Source: Mucilaginibacter sp. (lineage in GTDB: Bacteria; Bacteroidota; Bacteroidia; Sphingobacteriales; Sphingobacteriaceae). Taken from it: a stretch of DNA of 64,000 bases. The position numbers and the translations under genes are program-made. The notes below the pieces were generated by a model. The model had not been told where the DNA came from and did not search any database. It saw nothing but the letters and a program-made list of their open reading frames with translations. Of this stretch, positions 1 to 10,274 are shown piece by piece (the stretch's first letter is position 1; the number at the start of each line of letters is the position of its first letter). The stretch lies in assembly GCA_031292485.1 (NCBI GenBank), contig JARLHA010000015.1, forward strand, positions 62,001 through 126,000, written 5' to 3'.

Positions 1-672
1 GAGCTAGTGGAAACGGTATCTGGTCAATCACTTGATCAGTTTGAGGAGCAAAATATATTTAAGCCATTGGGGATGACGCATACCATGTACAACCCGCTTC
101 AAAAAAGCAAGGATTTTAAAATTGCTTCAACCTCTTTTGGCAATCCTTATGAACATAGAATGGTATATGACCCCGAACTCGGCTTCCAGTTTAAAGAAAT
201 TAAACATGATCAATGGAATGGCTGGCGGCATTATATTTTAAAAGGTGAAGTAAACGATGGCAATGCCTGGTACGCCGAAAAAGGTGTTGCAGGTGCAGCA
301 GGCATATTTTCGACCGTGGATGATATACAGAAACTGGTTGATATGCTGAGAAATAAAGGAAAAGTTGGCGATGTTCAGTTTATCTCGGCAAATACCATCA
401 ATACCTTTTTAACAAAAGATAAATTTAACAATGGTTTAGGCTGGATGATGGATCCTGAAAACTCGTTTATGAAAAACGGCCCTGAAGGAACTTTCGGGCA
501 TACAGGTTTTACCGGCACAAGTATCTGTGTAGTGCCTTCAAAAGATGTTTCTATTATTTTACTCATTAACCGCCAGCAAATGGGGCTGATTGATAACAAA
601 GAATATTACAATGTTAATGCCATCCGGGCACAGGTGTTTAAAGCAGTTATGGCGTTTTGTAATGCAAATTAG
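1..672 (+). CDS. Serine hydrolase of the beta-lactamase fold (class C-like), 3' part
   Basis: The reading frame is open from base 1, so the gene starts upstream of the window; only the C-terminal ~223 residues are present. The stretch FKPLGMTHTMY matches the conserved helix seen in PF00144 beta-lactamase-related hydrolases, and HTGFTGTS near the end carries the HxG triad equivalent (KTG-box position) that lines the active site. The SxxK nucleophile and YxN motifs would lie upstream and cannot be seen. Such proteins are usually periplasmic or exported esterases or D-amino-acid peptidases, not drug-resistance enzymes; the substrate cannot be inferred. The next gene is on the opposite strand and convergent. 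Confidence 0.8.
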   Translation, partial: ELVETVSGQSLDQFEEQNIFKPLGMTHTMYNPLQKSKDFKIASTSFGNPYEHRMVYDPELGFQFKEIKHDQWNGWRHYILKGEVNDGNAWYAEKGVAGAAGIFSTVDDIQKLVDMLRNKGKVGDVQFISANTINTFLTKDKFNNGLGWMMDPENSFMKNGPEGTFGHTGFTGTSICVVPSKDVSIILLINRQQMGLIDNKEYYNVNAIRAQVFKAVMAFCNAN

Positions 673-692
673 AACAATGAAATAGAATGTTT

Positions 693-1313
693 TTAATTGA
701 TCACCGGACTTTTCTGGGCTCTTAATATTTCGCGAAGTTTGTAAAAGGAGTTATACGGGCCCACCGTTATTGTAGCATTTACCAGCCATGATGGGATACT
801 GCCGCCAGGGTCTACGCTAAAAGTATAATCAACTTTTAATTTATTCGCCGGGGTTTGGGTTACTTTCCAAACGGCTAATGAGTATGGCACACGCACATAA
901 TCTTTTTCTTTGGGAAGGTAATCGGGGAGGCTTTTTGCCTGTATATTTAAAGCATCCTGGCCCGGGGCAATCGTAAGTTGAACAATAAGATCGCGGTCTT
1001 TTATGGGCCATGGTAAACGCGATTGTGAATAATAAATGATATTCATGGGGTTTACCGTTTTAATAATTTCTGATTTTTTGTTCGAATAAACCCAGCTATT
1101 ATAATCTCCAATATTTTGCAGGGTGTTTATCAGCTGTGTTTTTGTAGCCTCCAGTTCGCAAACCACCCGCAATTCTTTTAAATTGCCCTTTGCCGGTTTG
1201 CGGGTATAAACAGCAATTCCATCTTCATCTTTTTTTAATTCCCATTTTCCCTGGCCAATAGCCTGCGTATACCAAAGAAGGAATAAACTTAGGATGAAAA
1301 AAATTTTTTTCAT
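693..1313 (-). CDS. Exported START-domain (lipid-binding fold) protein
   Basis: About 206 residues. I chose the ATG at 1313 because it directly begins a good signal peptide (MKKIFFILSLFLLWYTQAIG, with cleavage near GQG); the in-frame upstream start at 1343 would put ten polar residues in front of it. The mature part contains the START/Bet v1-like hallmarks: an early WELKKDEDGIAVYTRK strand, a central YYSQSRLPWPIKDRDLIV segment and a YTFSVDPGGSIPSWLVN strand before the C-terminal helix. Proteins of this kind bind lipids or other hydrophobic ligands in a helix-grip cavity; here it would act in the periplasm. Ligand unknown. It converges with the upstream hydrolase and is probably monocistronic. 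Confidence 0.8.
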   Translation of the reverse strand: MKKIFFILSLFLLWYTQAIGQGKWELKKDEDGIAVYTRKPAKGNLKELRVVCELEATKTQLINTLQNIGDYNSWVYSNKKSEIIKTVNPMNIIYYSQSRLPWPIKDRDLIVQLTIAPGQDALNIQAKSLPDYLPKEKDYVRVPYSLAVWKVTQTPANKLKVDYTFSVDPGGSIPSWLVNATITVGPYNSFYKLREILRAQKSPVIN

Positions 1314-1450
1314 GAACAAATTTTCGGGGTATTTAAATAACATTAAAAATCACACAGTGTTTAAATTATCTTTTTCAATCGTGTTCTATTAAACTTTAAA
1401 TATTATAAAAGCGTATCAAATAGTAAAAATTTTAATAGTTAAAATCCATA

Positions 1451-1480
1451 AAAAAACCGTCAGCTACTGTTTCTGACGGT
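1451..1480 (-). terminator. Rho-independent terminator of the sialate O-acetylesterase gene
   Basis: A perfect 8-bp inverted repeat, ACCGTCAG and CTGACGGT, has a 9-nt loop. On the minus strand it is followed by a run of six T (plus-strand A 1451-1456). It lies 140 bp beyond the stop of the minus-strand gene ending at 1620. Confidence 0.8.
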
Positions 1481-1619
1481 CGATAAAGTTACATTAATAT
1501 TACAATTTGCTGTATTTATGTTGGTTTAAATTTTAGCTGTTTAAATAACATTTGTTAATATTCCACGCAAAAGCAGTTGTTTTTAAAAACAATAAATATA
1601 TTTCTTATAATAATGATAC

Positions 1620-3584
1620 TTATTCAAATTTTTTACCTTCCGTTATTCCCTTCCAGTTATCTGAACGGAATGGACCAACCGGAAAGCCCTCTGTGCTATA
1701 CAGGTTTGCCTCAATCGGCGCGTCTGTCCATGCATAACGAACTGCTACGGGCTGCGAAACCTGGCTGCACCAAACTTTAACTTTACTTCCATCAATGATG
1801 CTCGCCTGGGCGTAATAAAACTTGTGGTCAGCACCGGCAAGTTCAAATCCTTTAATATATCCATATTTATCCCTGGCCATCAGCCCGTTGGACGCGTTTT
1901 TAAAGCTGACAATTGCATCGCCCGCTGAAAAATCTACTGAATTATATAGAGGGCTTTCGGGAAATCCCGGTAAATGATATACCATGGTTAGCGCTTTGCC
2001 GGCGAGTCTCAGGCCCACATCTGCTTTATCCCGGGGATGTATATTTAGTGCGTCACCGATATCAGTTGTTACCACCATGCCTGTATTTGGCAATTGCAGC
2101 GTTGTTGTTTGTGCTTCCCTTAATTCGGCCCAGGTGCTGCCTGTGTTACTGTTTTGCATGCCGCCAAATGAGGACAACTGTACAAACAGGAACGGAAAAT
2201 CTCTTTTCCATTTATTCCTCCAATCGTTGATCAACAGCGGAAAGGTGGTACGGTATTGAAAAGCTCTATCTGCATTTGATTCGCCCTGGTACCAGATAAC
2301 TCCCGCAAAAGCATAAGGTATTAATGGGTTGATCATAGCGTTATATAGCGAAAAAGCAGTATTATTTGGTAAAAAATCAAAATGATAAGGTTTGCTCAGG
2401 TCGGGCATAACACGCCAGGCGTTATCAGCCAGGTTAATAGTTGTATCTGCAAAACGGATAAACAGATCATTAGAGTTTCCTGTTAAGCCCATACCAAACC
2501 ACGCCGGGTTTTTTTGCCGGGATTGCAGGTTAAGCAACACACTGTTATCGCCCGGCTTCCAGGTGCCGACGGGCAGTTCAAGCTGGAAGTTGCCCGATAA
2601 AGCACCTTTTTTTATCAATTTACCATTAATATACAGCTCCATGTCTGCATCAGTTTGCCCTAAGCTAAGTACCGAGTGGCGGCCTATATAACTGCTGTCG
2701 AGTTTGATACGGTGCTGCATAAAGCCTTCGCCGCGGTAGGAATACAGTTTTCCCGTCCATTCCCATGAAGCAGGTGCGCTTCCTTTTTGCCAGTCGTCAA
2801 AAAAGGCGGCGGGCTGGCCGGCAAGCTGCTCAACAGAATAATTGGTAACCGGTTTTTTGTTATAAGCCCATTCCTTCAATTGTTTATCAATCCTTTGTTT
2901 TACCCCATCCCAGCTATCCGGAATGTTTTTAGCCGCTTCGCCCAATTCGGGTGAATTCAGCATTGCATCCCTGCTGATCCAGTCTTCAGCGAGCGTTCCG
3001 CCCCAATTGCTGTAAATTAATCCAATGGTAACATTTAATTGTTTGCTTAGCTGTTTGGCGAAAAAGTAGCCTACGGCCGTAAAATCGCCCACGGTATTGG
3101 AATCCGCTTTCACCCAATTGCCTTCCTTTAGCTCCGTTTCGGGTTGAAGACTCATTTTATCCTCTACCCTGAACTGGCGGATGGCCTGCCCTGAAGAGTT
3201 CTTTTGTTCAAATTTGTATCCCAATGCGTTCTTTAACTGGAATTCCATATTTGACTGCCCGGAGCAGATCCAGACCTCACCAACCATGACATCGTGATAG
3301 ACGAGGCGCTCTTTGCCTGAAGAAATAGTCATCACATAAGGGCCGCCTGCTGTCATGGGTTTCAAAATCGCTTTCCATGTTCCTTTTTCATCCGCCGTTG
3401 CGTTTACCGCCTGTCCATCGATCGTTACTTTTATTTTTGTTTTTTTCGCTGCCTGCCCCCAAACAGGAATATCCTGCCCCCTTTGCAAAACCATGTGGTC
3501 AGCAAATATCCCCGAGGGCCTAACCTGGGTGTGTGCCTGCCGGAATATGCATACTAAAAACATTGTTGCTATTAATATCCTCAT
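1620..3584 (-). CDS. Sialate O-acetylesterase family protein (SGNH hydrolase)
   Basis: 654 residues with a signal peptide (MRILIATMFLVCIFRQAHTQ). The GDS-like block is VWICSGQSNMEF, the usual GQSNM nucleophile motif of PF03629, and the second conserved block is VIWYQGESNA. Between them sits an inserted beta-rich jelly-roll-like segment (roughly residues 280-390), common in the large Bacteroidota members. The C-terminal DxxH equivalent falls near INIHPRDKADVG. The family removes O-acetyl groups from sialic acids or from xylan and other glycans; it acts in the periplasm. No polysaccharide-utilisation partners (SusC/SusD, glycosidases) are adjacent, so the substrate is open. It stands alone with its own terminator downstream. 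Confidence 0.85.
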   Translation of the reverse strand: MRILIATMFLVCIFRQAHTQVRPSGIFADHMVLQRGQDIPVWGQAAKKTKIKVTIDGQAVNATADEKGTWKAILKPMTAGGPYVMTISSGKERLVYHDVMVGEVWICSGQSNMEFQLKNALGYKFEQKNSSGQAIRQFRVEDKMSLQPETELKEGNWVKADSNTVGDFTAVGYFFAKQLSKQLNVTIGLIYSNWGGTLAEDWISRDAMLNSPELGEAAKNIPDSWDGVKQRIDKQLKEWAYNKKPVTNYSVEQLAGQPAAFFDDWQKGSAPASWEWTGKLYSYRGEGFMQHRIKLDSSYIGRHSVLSLGQTDADMELYINGKLIKKGALSGNFQLELPVGTWKPGDNSVLLNLQSRQKNPAWFGMGLTGNSNDLFIRFADTTINLADNAWRVMPDLSKPYHFDFLPNNTAFSLYNAMINPLIPYAFAGVIWYQGESNADRAFQYRTTFPLLINDWRNKWKRDFPFLFVQLSSFGGMQNSNTGSTWAELREAQTTTLQLPNTGMVVTTDIGDALNIHPRDKADVGLRLAGKALTMVYHLPGFPESPLYNSVDFSAGDAIVSFKNASNGLMARDKYGYIKGFELAGADHKFYYAQASIIDGSKVKVWCSQVSQPVAVRYAWTDAPIEANLYSTEGFPVGPFRSDNWKGITEGKKFE

Positions 3585-4033
3585 AAAAATTAAATTTCGT
3601 TGGTATGTCTTTTAAAGTTTGTTTAACCAGCAGCAAAATGGCTGAAGGTGTACTGGAATTATGAACTGCTGAATTTCTTTAGCCGGTTTATTTTCGCCAA
3701 ATTAAATATTTTAAAAGCAAATTATTTATTTGTTACAATAAGTTTACAACAGACCCCGGCAAAAAAAGCGATTTATTGCGGAATTGTGTTTAATCTTTTA
3801 ATAATCAATTTGTTATGTAGAAAAAAAGCAGGTTTTTATTAAAGAATCATTTTTTTAACGCCTGAACATTTTTCCTGTTTTTTGCGTTAAAATAGTAGCT
3901 TTACAGTTGTAAGGCCTGTTATTGCTATCATTCTACCAGAGGCCCCAATGAAAAATACCCGTCAAAAGAAAAATTCATCACTTTTTTTGACCGGTATAAT
4001 ATTGAAAAACATTTTAAAAACCCGCTGAGGTTT
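3585..4033. other. Divergent intergenic region, 449 bp, no gene found
   Basis: This AT-rich stretch lies between the minus-strand esterase and the plus-strand giant repeat protein. No convincing ORF, tRNA or structured RNA is seen. A TAGCTTTA word near 3895 resembles the Bacteroidota -7 box with its final G changed, but no TTTG box lies at the proper distance, so no promoter is called. Confidence 0.5.
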
Positions 4034-7000
4034 ATGAAAATACGTTTATTATTATATTCGTTTTTATTGTTTGCAATAAAGGGATATGCCCAGCCCTGTA
4101 CTTTAAATGTTACCATAAGTCAGTCAGCACCAAGTATTTGTTCAGGTTATAATGTAACACTTACTGCAACAACTTCAGGCGGCACCGCTCCATTCACTTA
4201 CATTTGGAATACGGGGGAAACAACTTCCTCCATCGCTGTAAATAAAGCCGGTACCTATACGGTAACTGTAAGTGATAATACCCCTGGCTGCCAGCCGGTA
4301 AAAAAAAGCGTAATAATTGCAGTTACAACCACCCCAAACGCGCCAACGGCCAGCGGGGTAACCGTTTGCGCCAATACGCCGGCAATACTTAACGCGACAG
4401 CGCCGGGGGGGAATTATCAATGGTATGACGCACCTAAAGGTGGAAATTTTTTAGCAAGTGGCGCCACCTATACAACGCCTCCCATAACGGCTTCAACTGT
4501 TTTCTTTGTAGAAACAACAATTGGCGGATGTACAAGTCCGAGAACTGCCGTGGGGGTAAACTTGCCTGTTAGGCCGACAGTAGCGGGCGTAAGGGTGTGC
4601 GCGGGAAATGTTGCAACCTTAACGGCAACCGGAATTGGCACCCTAACCTGGTATAATGCGCCGGGCGGCAGTGTGTTGGCGACCGGAACAACTTTTACAA
4701 CACCGGTATTAAATACAACTACCACCTATTATGTTACTTCTACCGCCAACGGATGTGAGAGTACCCCTACGGCGGTTACTGTAGCCGTAACCCCCGAACC
4801 TCAGGCACCGACTGCTGCTGCTGTATCGGTTTGCTCGGGGGCGTCAGCTAACCTGCATGCCAGTGCGCCCGGCGGAATATTTAACTGGTACAATACCTCC
4901 ACTGGTGGTAATCCATTGATTTCGAGTCCGGATTATACAACGCCGCCATTATTTGTAAATACCGTGTACTATGTTGCTACATCAATAAATGGTTGCGAAA
5001 GCCCACGTGTACAAGTCCTGGTGACCGTTAACGCACTCCCCACTGCTCCTTCGGCACAGACGGTTAACGCCTGTTATCAAAGTAGCGTAATTTTAACCGC
5101 CCAAGGATCTGGAGCACCGGGTTTTGACTGGTACGATGCACCAATTGGCGGCAATCTGCTGGCAACCGGCGCCACCTTTACAACGCCAGTTCTAAGTAAT
5201 TCAACCACTTATTATTTAGATGCCAATAATTTAGGTTGTATAAGCAGCCGGTCTGCAGTAAATGTAATCGTAAGCCCGCAGCTTCCGGCTCCAACAGCCG
5301 CAGGCGCTGTAATTTGTTCAGGTTCAACAGCTACTTTAAACGCAACTTCGCAGGGTGGTACCTATCAATGGTATAATGCAGCAGTCGGCGGACAGCTACT
5401 GGCAGCCGGAGCAAGTTTTACAACGCCGCCACTACTTAACACCACAACATATTATGTACAAAACACCATTGCGGGCTGCGTAAGCCCGAGGGTTGCAGTT
5501 ACGGTTACAGTAACCCCCGCGGTAGCTGTTCCCACGGCGGCGGGTACGTCAATTTGTGAAGGTAGTTCTGCCACCCTTTCGGCTACAGGTTCACCGGGCG
5601 GTTATGCCTGGTACGATCAGGCGGCCGGCGGAAATTTATTAACGACCACCCAGGTTTTTGTTACCCCCGCTTTAGCTGCCGGTACTACCTACTATGTCGA
5701 ATCAACAACTGCCACATGCAACAGCGCACGCACCGCAGTAACTGTTACTGTAACCCCTATTCCTGCCACACCTGTTATAAACCCGGTATCGGTTTGCCCC
5801 GGTACCTCTGCTATTTTAACCGCTACAGGAACGGTTGGAACTGTGAAGTGGTATGATGCGCCTGCCGGCGGGAATTTACTTGCCAGCGGCTATACTTATC
5901 ATACACTGGCATTAAATGCAAATACCACCTATTATGCAGAGAGCACATCAGGACAATGTACTAGTCAAAGGGTAGCCGTTACGGTTTCCATAACTAGATT
6001 ATTTGACCCCCAATTTCAATATTCTTCGGGTTCATTTTGTTCGTCGGGGCCAAATCCAACGCCTGTTATAAATAATCCTAACGGGGGCGTCTTCAGTGCT
6101 GCACCTGCCGGGTTGGTATTTGTAAGTACCACTACAGGCGAAATTAATATAGCCGGAAGCGCACCGGGAGTTTATACAATATTCTTCGCCGGAAATGGAT
6201 CCTGCGCGGGAGTTACTACCGCCCGGATCGTGATCGGATCATCCTCACCAAATTTTTCCTATAAACAACCGTTCTGCCAGTTTGGCGTAAACCCTTTGCC
6301 GGTTTTTCCTGCAGGAGGAGGCGTGGGTAATTTTAGTTCATCACCTGCCGGGTTGGTTTTTGTAAATACGAGCACAGGCGAAATTGACCTCACTAAAAGC
6401 CAGCCCGGTACCTATACGATTACAAATACGATCGTGGGTTCAGCCAGTTGCCCGGGTGGTACGGCAACGTTTGATGTAACGATCAATCCATCCGCCATTG
6501 TTACTGCCGGTCCGAACCAGAATGTTTCTTCCGGAACTAAAGTTCAGCTTGCCGGAAGTATTATTGGAGGGGTTACTACAGGAACCTGGACGGGAGGTGC
6601 CGGTTCTTTTTCCAACCCGGCCCTGCCAAATGCCGTTTATACCCCCGGGCCTGGTGAAAGCGTTGCCAAACTTACTTTAACATCCACTGATCCGCCGGGG
6701 CCCTGCGGACCAGTGTCCTCATCTGTTACGATCACTTTCAGCCAGCTGCCGGCGGCCCCTACCGTGCAAAGTGTTAATGATTGTGCAGGAAGCAGCGCAA
6801 CGTTATCTGCAACAGCACCCGGAGGTGCCTATCAATGGTATGACGCGCCGGTTGGAGGTACCCTGCTTTCCACCGGGCCAAATTTTACGACTCCTGTTTT
6901 GAATGCGAACGTAACTTATTACGTACAAACTACCATCAATGGGTTAACGAGTTCCCGTACGGCGGTAACGGTAACTGTTAACACGGTGCCGGTTGCGCCA

Positions 7001-10000
7001 ACGGCTGCATCCGCACAAACATGCATAGGCACTGGTATTGCCCTTATTGCAAGCGGTTCGGCCGGTACTTATCAGTGGTACGACGCGGCCATCGGCGGTA
7101 ACCTGTTATGGAATACGAACACATATACCACGCCAGCATTAAACGCCCCGGCTTCCTACTATGTTCAAACAACCGTTAACGGTTGTATAAGCCCCCGCAC
7201 CAGGGTTGACGTTACTGTAACCCCGGTGCCGAATGTGACGAGTGTTGCCGCAGGCATTATTTGCAGCGGCGTGCCACAGAATTATACCATCACTTCGGAT
7301 GTGCCAACGGCGACTTTTAGCTGGAGCCGGGCGGCGGTTGCTGGTATAAGTAACCCGGCAGTAAACAATCAAACATCATCAACCATTACAGAAACCCTAA
7401 TCAATACAAGCATTAACGCCATTAATGTAACCTATGTGATTACACCAATTTCCGGCGCCTGCCCGGGGCCGCCATTAAACTATGTGGTTACTGTTTATCC
7501 GGCACCTGTAGTTACCAGCCCGTTAACTGCTGCAGTTTGTGATAATAAGACAGCTGATTATGCAGTTACGTTTAATGTTCCGGTAGCTGGTTTTTCGTGG
7601 AGCCGGGCTGCTGTGCCAGGGATCAGCAATGCGGCAGTTTCGGGCCAAACAGCAACTACTATCAGGGAGGTTTTGTTTAATATTACCAGTAGCCCTATTG
7701 ATGTAACGTACGTATTTAATTTTAACACTGCTACCTGCGATGGTGCGCCCACCAGCCTGGTAATGACGGTTTATCCGCAGGCCGTCGTCACCAGCGCTTC
7801 ATCAGGAATTGCCTGTACGGGTTCGCCGCAAGGGCACGTTTTGACATCAAATATACCCACAGCTACTTTTAACTGGAGCCGGGCGGCTGTAGCCGGAATA
7901 AGTAACCCTGCGGTTTCAAATCAAACAAAAGGCATTATAGATGAAACCCTGATCAATACAACGTTTAGCCCGATAAACGTAGCGTATGTGATAACGCCAA
8001 TAGCAAACGGTTGCCCCGGCACCCCATTCAGGTATACGGTGAGCGTAAATCCGCCGCTCCCGAATGCTATTGCTGCCAGCAATTCTCCTGTTTGCATAGG
8101 CAGTACAATACATTTAAGCACGCCGCCGGTAAACGGTGCTACCTATTTATGGACGGGGCCGAATGGCTATACCTCCACCAGGCAAAATCCGGATATTACC
8201 AATGTTACCGGCGCCGACGCTGGTGTGTACACGATGACGTTTACAGTTAGAGGTTGTTCGAGCATACCTTTTCCGGTAGTGGTTAATATCGACGATCTGC
8301 CTGTGGCAAATGCCGGCCCAAACCAAACAGTATGTATTGCTACTCCGGTTGTTTTATTAAACGGGAGTGTAACAGGCGGTTCGACAACAGGGATTTGGAC
8401 TACTGCCGGGAGCGGTACTTTCTCTGTACCGGATAACCTGCAAGGCCAATACGCCCCTTCAGCCGCCGATAGAGCAGCAGGTTCGGTAGTGCTTACTTTG
8501 ACCTCTACGAGTAAAGATAATTGTAATATTTCTACCAGTAATATGACAATAACCTTTGACCCAGGTCCGGTAATTAGCAGCTCAGCAACCGGGGTGGCAT
8601 GTACCGGGGTGCCACAGGATTATCCGATCACTTCAAATGAACCTGCCGCCACTTATACCTGGAGCAGGGCCGCAGTAGCAGGAATAAGTAACCCGGCAGT
8701 TAACAATCAAACAGGCGGCACGATAACTGAATCCTTAATTAATTCGACTGCCAACCCTATAGATGTAATTTATATCATAACACCAACAGGAAACGGATGC
8801 CCCGGCGTTCCTTTTAAATATACCACAACAGTAAATCCGAAATTACCGCTTGCGTCAGCATCCAGCAATACGCCGGTTTGTGTTGGCAGCGACATACAGT
8901 TAACGGCTACTTCCATACCCGGAGCTACTTATTCATGGACGGGACCGAATGGATATACATCGACTTCTCAAAATCCGGATATTGCTAATGTTACGCATAG
9001 CAACGCGGGTGCTTATTCCATGGTATTTACACTTAATGGTTGTACCAGTAACCCGGTACAAACCGTGGTAGCGATTAATGACGCGCCTGTCGCCAACGCA
9101 GGCGCTGACCAGTTGGTTTGTATTATTGCCCCGAATATCTTTCTTCAGGGCGCTATAACCGGCGGTACAGGCACCGGTATATGGAGCAGTGCAGGCACCG
9201 GTACCTTTTCACCTTCAGCAACCGATTTACAGGCCCAATACCTTCCTTCGGCAGCGGATAGGGCCGCCGGATCGGTAACCCTTACTTTAACAACAACAAG
9301 CGCCAATTGCAGTGTTTCTACCAGCCCTATGACCGTAACTTTTGGTCCGCTGCCTGCTGTAAATGCCGGGCCTGACCAGAGTGTTTGTTCGCAGGATTCA
9401 AACATACCGCTGGCAGGAACGATCAGTATACCGGGAGGTGGGACCTGGTCAGGCGGGACAGGTACGTTCGGCGCTCCCGGGCAATTAAATACCACTTATT
9501 CGCCTTCAGCAGCCGATGTAAAAAATGGCTCTGTAACGTTGGTCTTAACGGCGAATAAACCGGGACTATGCTATATCGCTACCAGTGAAATGAAAATAAA
9601 TTTCATTCCTCCACCAACGGTTTTTGCAGGCGGTACTGTGTATGTTTTAACCGGATCGACCATAACTTTAAACCCAATCGTCAGCGATCCCAATGTAAAG
9701 TACCTATGGTCACCAAATATCGATATTAATGACGTTACATTAAAAAACCCGGTAGTTACCGGCAATGTTGATCGTACTTATACTTTAACCGTAACCGATG
9801 TAAGAGGCTGTATTGCCCGGGATACTGTTTTTGTAAAAGTGACGCCCACCATAAAGATCAATAATACTTTTACACCTAATGGCGATGGAATTAATGACTA
9901 TTGGGAAATTACCGGTTTGATTGCCTATGTGAATGCGACTGTAGATATATTTGACCGCTACGGGCAAAAGGTATTTCATTCAATGGGCTATCCAAAAGCG

Positions 10001-10114
10001 TGGGACGGTACGATAAACGGAAAACCGGTACCTACGGGCGTTTATTATTATGTTATCAATCCCCACTTTGACCGACAACGCGTTTTATCCGGATATGTGA
10101 CGGTGCTTCGATAG
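4034..10114 (+). CDS. Giant secreted Ig/PKD-like repeat protein with gliding-motility type C-terminal sorting domain
   Basis: 2026 residues. Residues 1-20 are a signal peptide ending GYAQ. A SprB-like repeat (about 22-97) is followed by seven Ig-like units of about 80 residues up to residue ~655, each with a VCxGxxAxLxA strand, a W(Y)DAPxGG turn and a TTYYV strand. Two more such units lie at ~903-1063. Four PKD-like units with the signature WSRAAVxGISNxAV follow, interleaved with WTGPNGYTST Ig units and ANAGxxQxVC units; a ~260-residue PKD/Ig/ANAG module is present twice (about 1250-1510 and 1512-1770). The end (from ~1941, FTPNGDGINDYW to the last residue) is the CHU_C/TIGR04131 domain that directs secretion by the type IX system. 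It is likely a cell-surface adhesin or matrix protein; the ligand is unknown. Confidence 0.88.
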   Translation: MKIRLLLYSFLLFAIKGYAQPCTLNVTISQSAPSICSGYNVTLTATTSGGTAPFTYIWNTGETTSSIAVNKAGTYTVTVSDNTPGCQPVKKSVIIAVTTTPNAPTASGVTVCANTPAILNATAPGGNYQWYDAPKGGNFLASGATYTTPPITASTVFFVETTIGGCTSPRTAVGVNLPVRPTVAGVRVCAGNVATLTATGIGTLTWYNAPGGSVLATGTTFTTPVLNTTTTYYVTSTANGCESTPTAVTVAVTPEPQAPTAAAVSVCSGASANLHASAPGGIFNWYNTSTGGNPLISSPDYTTPPLFVNTVYYVATSINGCESPRVQVLVTVNALPTAPSAQTVNACYQSSVILTAQGSGAPGFDWYDAPIGGNLLATGATFTTPVLSNSTTYYLDANNLGCISSRSAVNVIVSPQLPAPTAAGAVICSGSTATLNATSQGGTYQWYNAAVGGQLLAAGASFTTPPLLNTTTYYVQNTIAGCVSPRVAVTVTVTPAVAVPTAAGTSICEGSSATLSATGSPGGYAWYDQAAGGNLLTTTQVFVTPALAAGTTYYVESTTATCNSARTAVTVTVTPIPATPVINPVSVCPGTSAILTATGTVGTVKWYDAPAGGNLLASGYTYHTLALNANTTYYAESTSGQCTSQRVAVTVSITRLFDPQFQYSSGSFCSSGPNPTPVINNPNGGVFSAAPAGLVFVSTTTGEINIAGSAPGVYTIFFAGNGSCAGVTTARIVIGSSSPNFSYKQPFCQFGVNPLPVFPAGGGVGNFSSSPAGLVFVNTSTGEIDLTKSQPGTYTITNTIVGSASCPGGTATFDVTINPSAIVTAGPNQNVSSGTKVQLAGSIIGGVTTGTWTGGAGSFSNPALPNAVYTPGPGESVAKLTLTSTDPPGPCGPVSSSVTITFSQLPAAPTVQSVNDCAGSSATLSATAPGGAYQWYDAPVGGTLLSTGPNFTTPVLNANVTYYVQTTINGLTSSRTAVTVTVNTVPVAPTAASAQTCIGTGIALIASGSAGTYQWYDAAIGGNLLWNTNTYTTPALNAPASYYVQTTVNGCISPRTRVDVTVTPVPNVTSVAAGIICSGVPQNYTITSDVPTATFSWSRAAVAGISNPAVNNQTSSTITETLINTSINAINVTYVITPISGACPGPPLNYVVTVYPAPVVTSPLTAAVCDNKTADYAVTFNVPVAGFSWSRAAVPGISNAAVSGQTATTIREVLFNITSSPIDVTYVFNFNTATCDGAPTSLVMTVYPQAVVTSASSGIACTGSPQGHVLTSNIPTATFNWSRAAVAGISNPAVSNQTKGIIDETLINTTFSPINVAYVITPIANGCPGTPFRYTVSVNPPLPNAIAASNSPVCIGSTIHLSTPPVNGATYLWTGPNGYTSTRQNPDITNVTGADAGVYTMTFTVRGCSSIPFPVVVNIDDLPVANAGPNQTVCIATPVVLLNGSVTGGSTTGIWTTAGSGTFSVPDNLQGQYAPSAADRAAGSVVLTLTSTSKDNCNISTSNMTITFDPGPVISSSATGVACTGVPQDYPITSNEPAATYTWSRAAVAGISNPAVNNQTGGTITESLINSTANPIDVIYIITPTGNGCPGVPFKYTTTVNPKLPLASASSNTPVCVGSDIQLTATSIPGATYSWTGPNGYTSTSQNPDIANVTHSNAGAYSMVFTLNGCTSNPVQTVVAINDAPVANAGADQLVCIIAPNIFLQGAITGGTGTGIWSSAGTGTFSPSATDLQAQYLPSAADRAAGSVTLTLTTTSANCSVSTSPMTVTFGPLPAVNAGPDQSVCSQDSNIPLAGTISIPGGGTWSGGTGTFGAPGQLNTTYSPSAADVKNGSVTLVLTANKPGLCYIATSEMKINFIPPPTVFAGGTVYVLTGSTITLNPIVSDPNVKYLWSPNIDINDVTLKNPVVTGNVDRTYTLTVTDVRGCIARDTVFVKVTPTIKINNTFTPNGDGINDYWEITGLIAYVNATVDIFDRYGQKVFHSMGYPKAWDGTINGKPVPTGVYYYVINPHFDRQRVLSGYVTVLR

Positions 10115-10274
10115 CAGATACTATAAGGTATGCTGCCTCAGGTTGAACAGCTTCGGTGGATGACCGGGATCCTTATAAAACGAACGTTATTAATTTGGCA
10201 TATCTTCGGCTTAACACATAAGAAAAGGCGTGAAGAAAAAAAACGCAGGTTTTGGGGAAGAGCATCGATTACGA

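Noticed and set aside
9145..9495. 116-residue minus-strand ORF in the repeat gene
   Set aside because: Shadow of the Ig/PKD coding repeats; Pro/Val-rich low-complexity translation with no start signals. The same holds for other antisense frames between 4175 and 9979.
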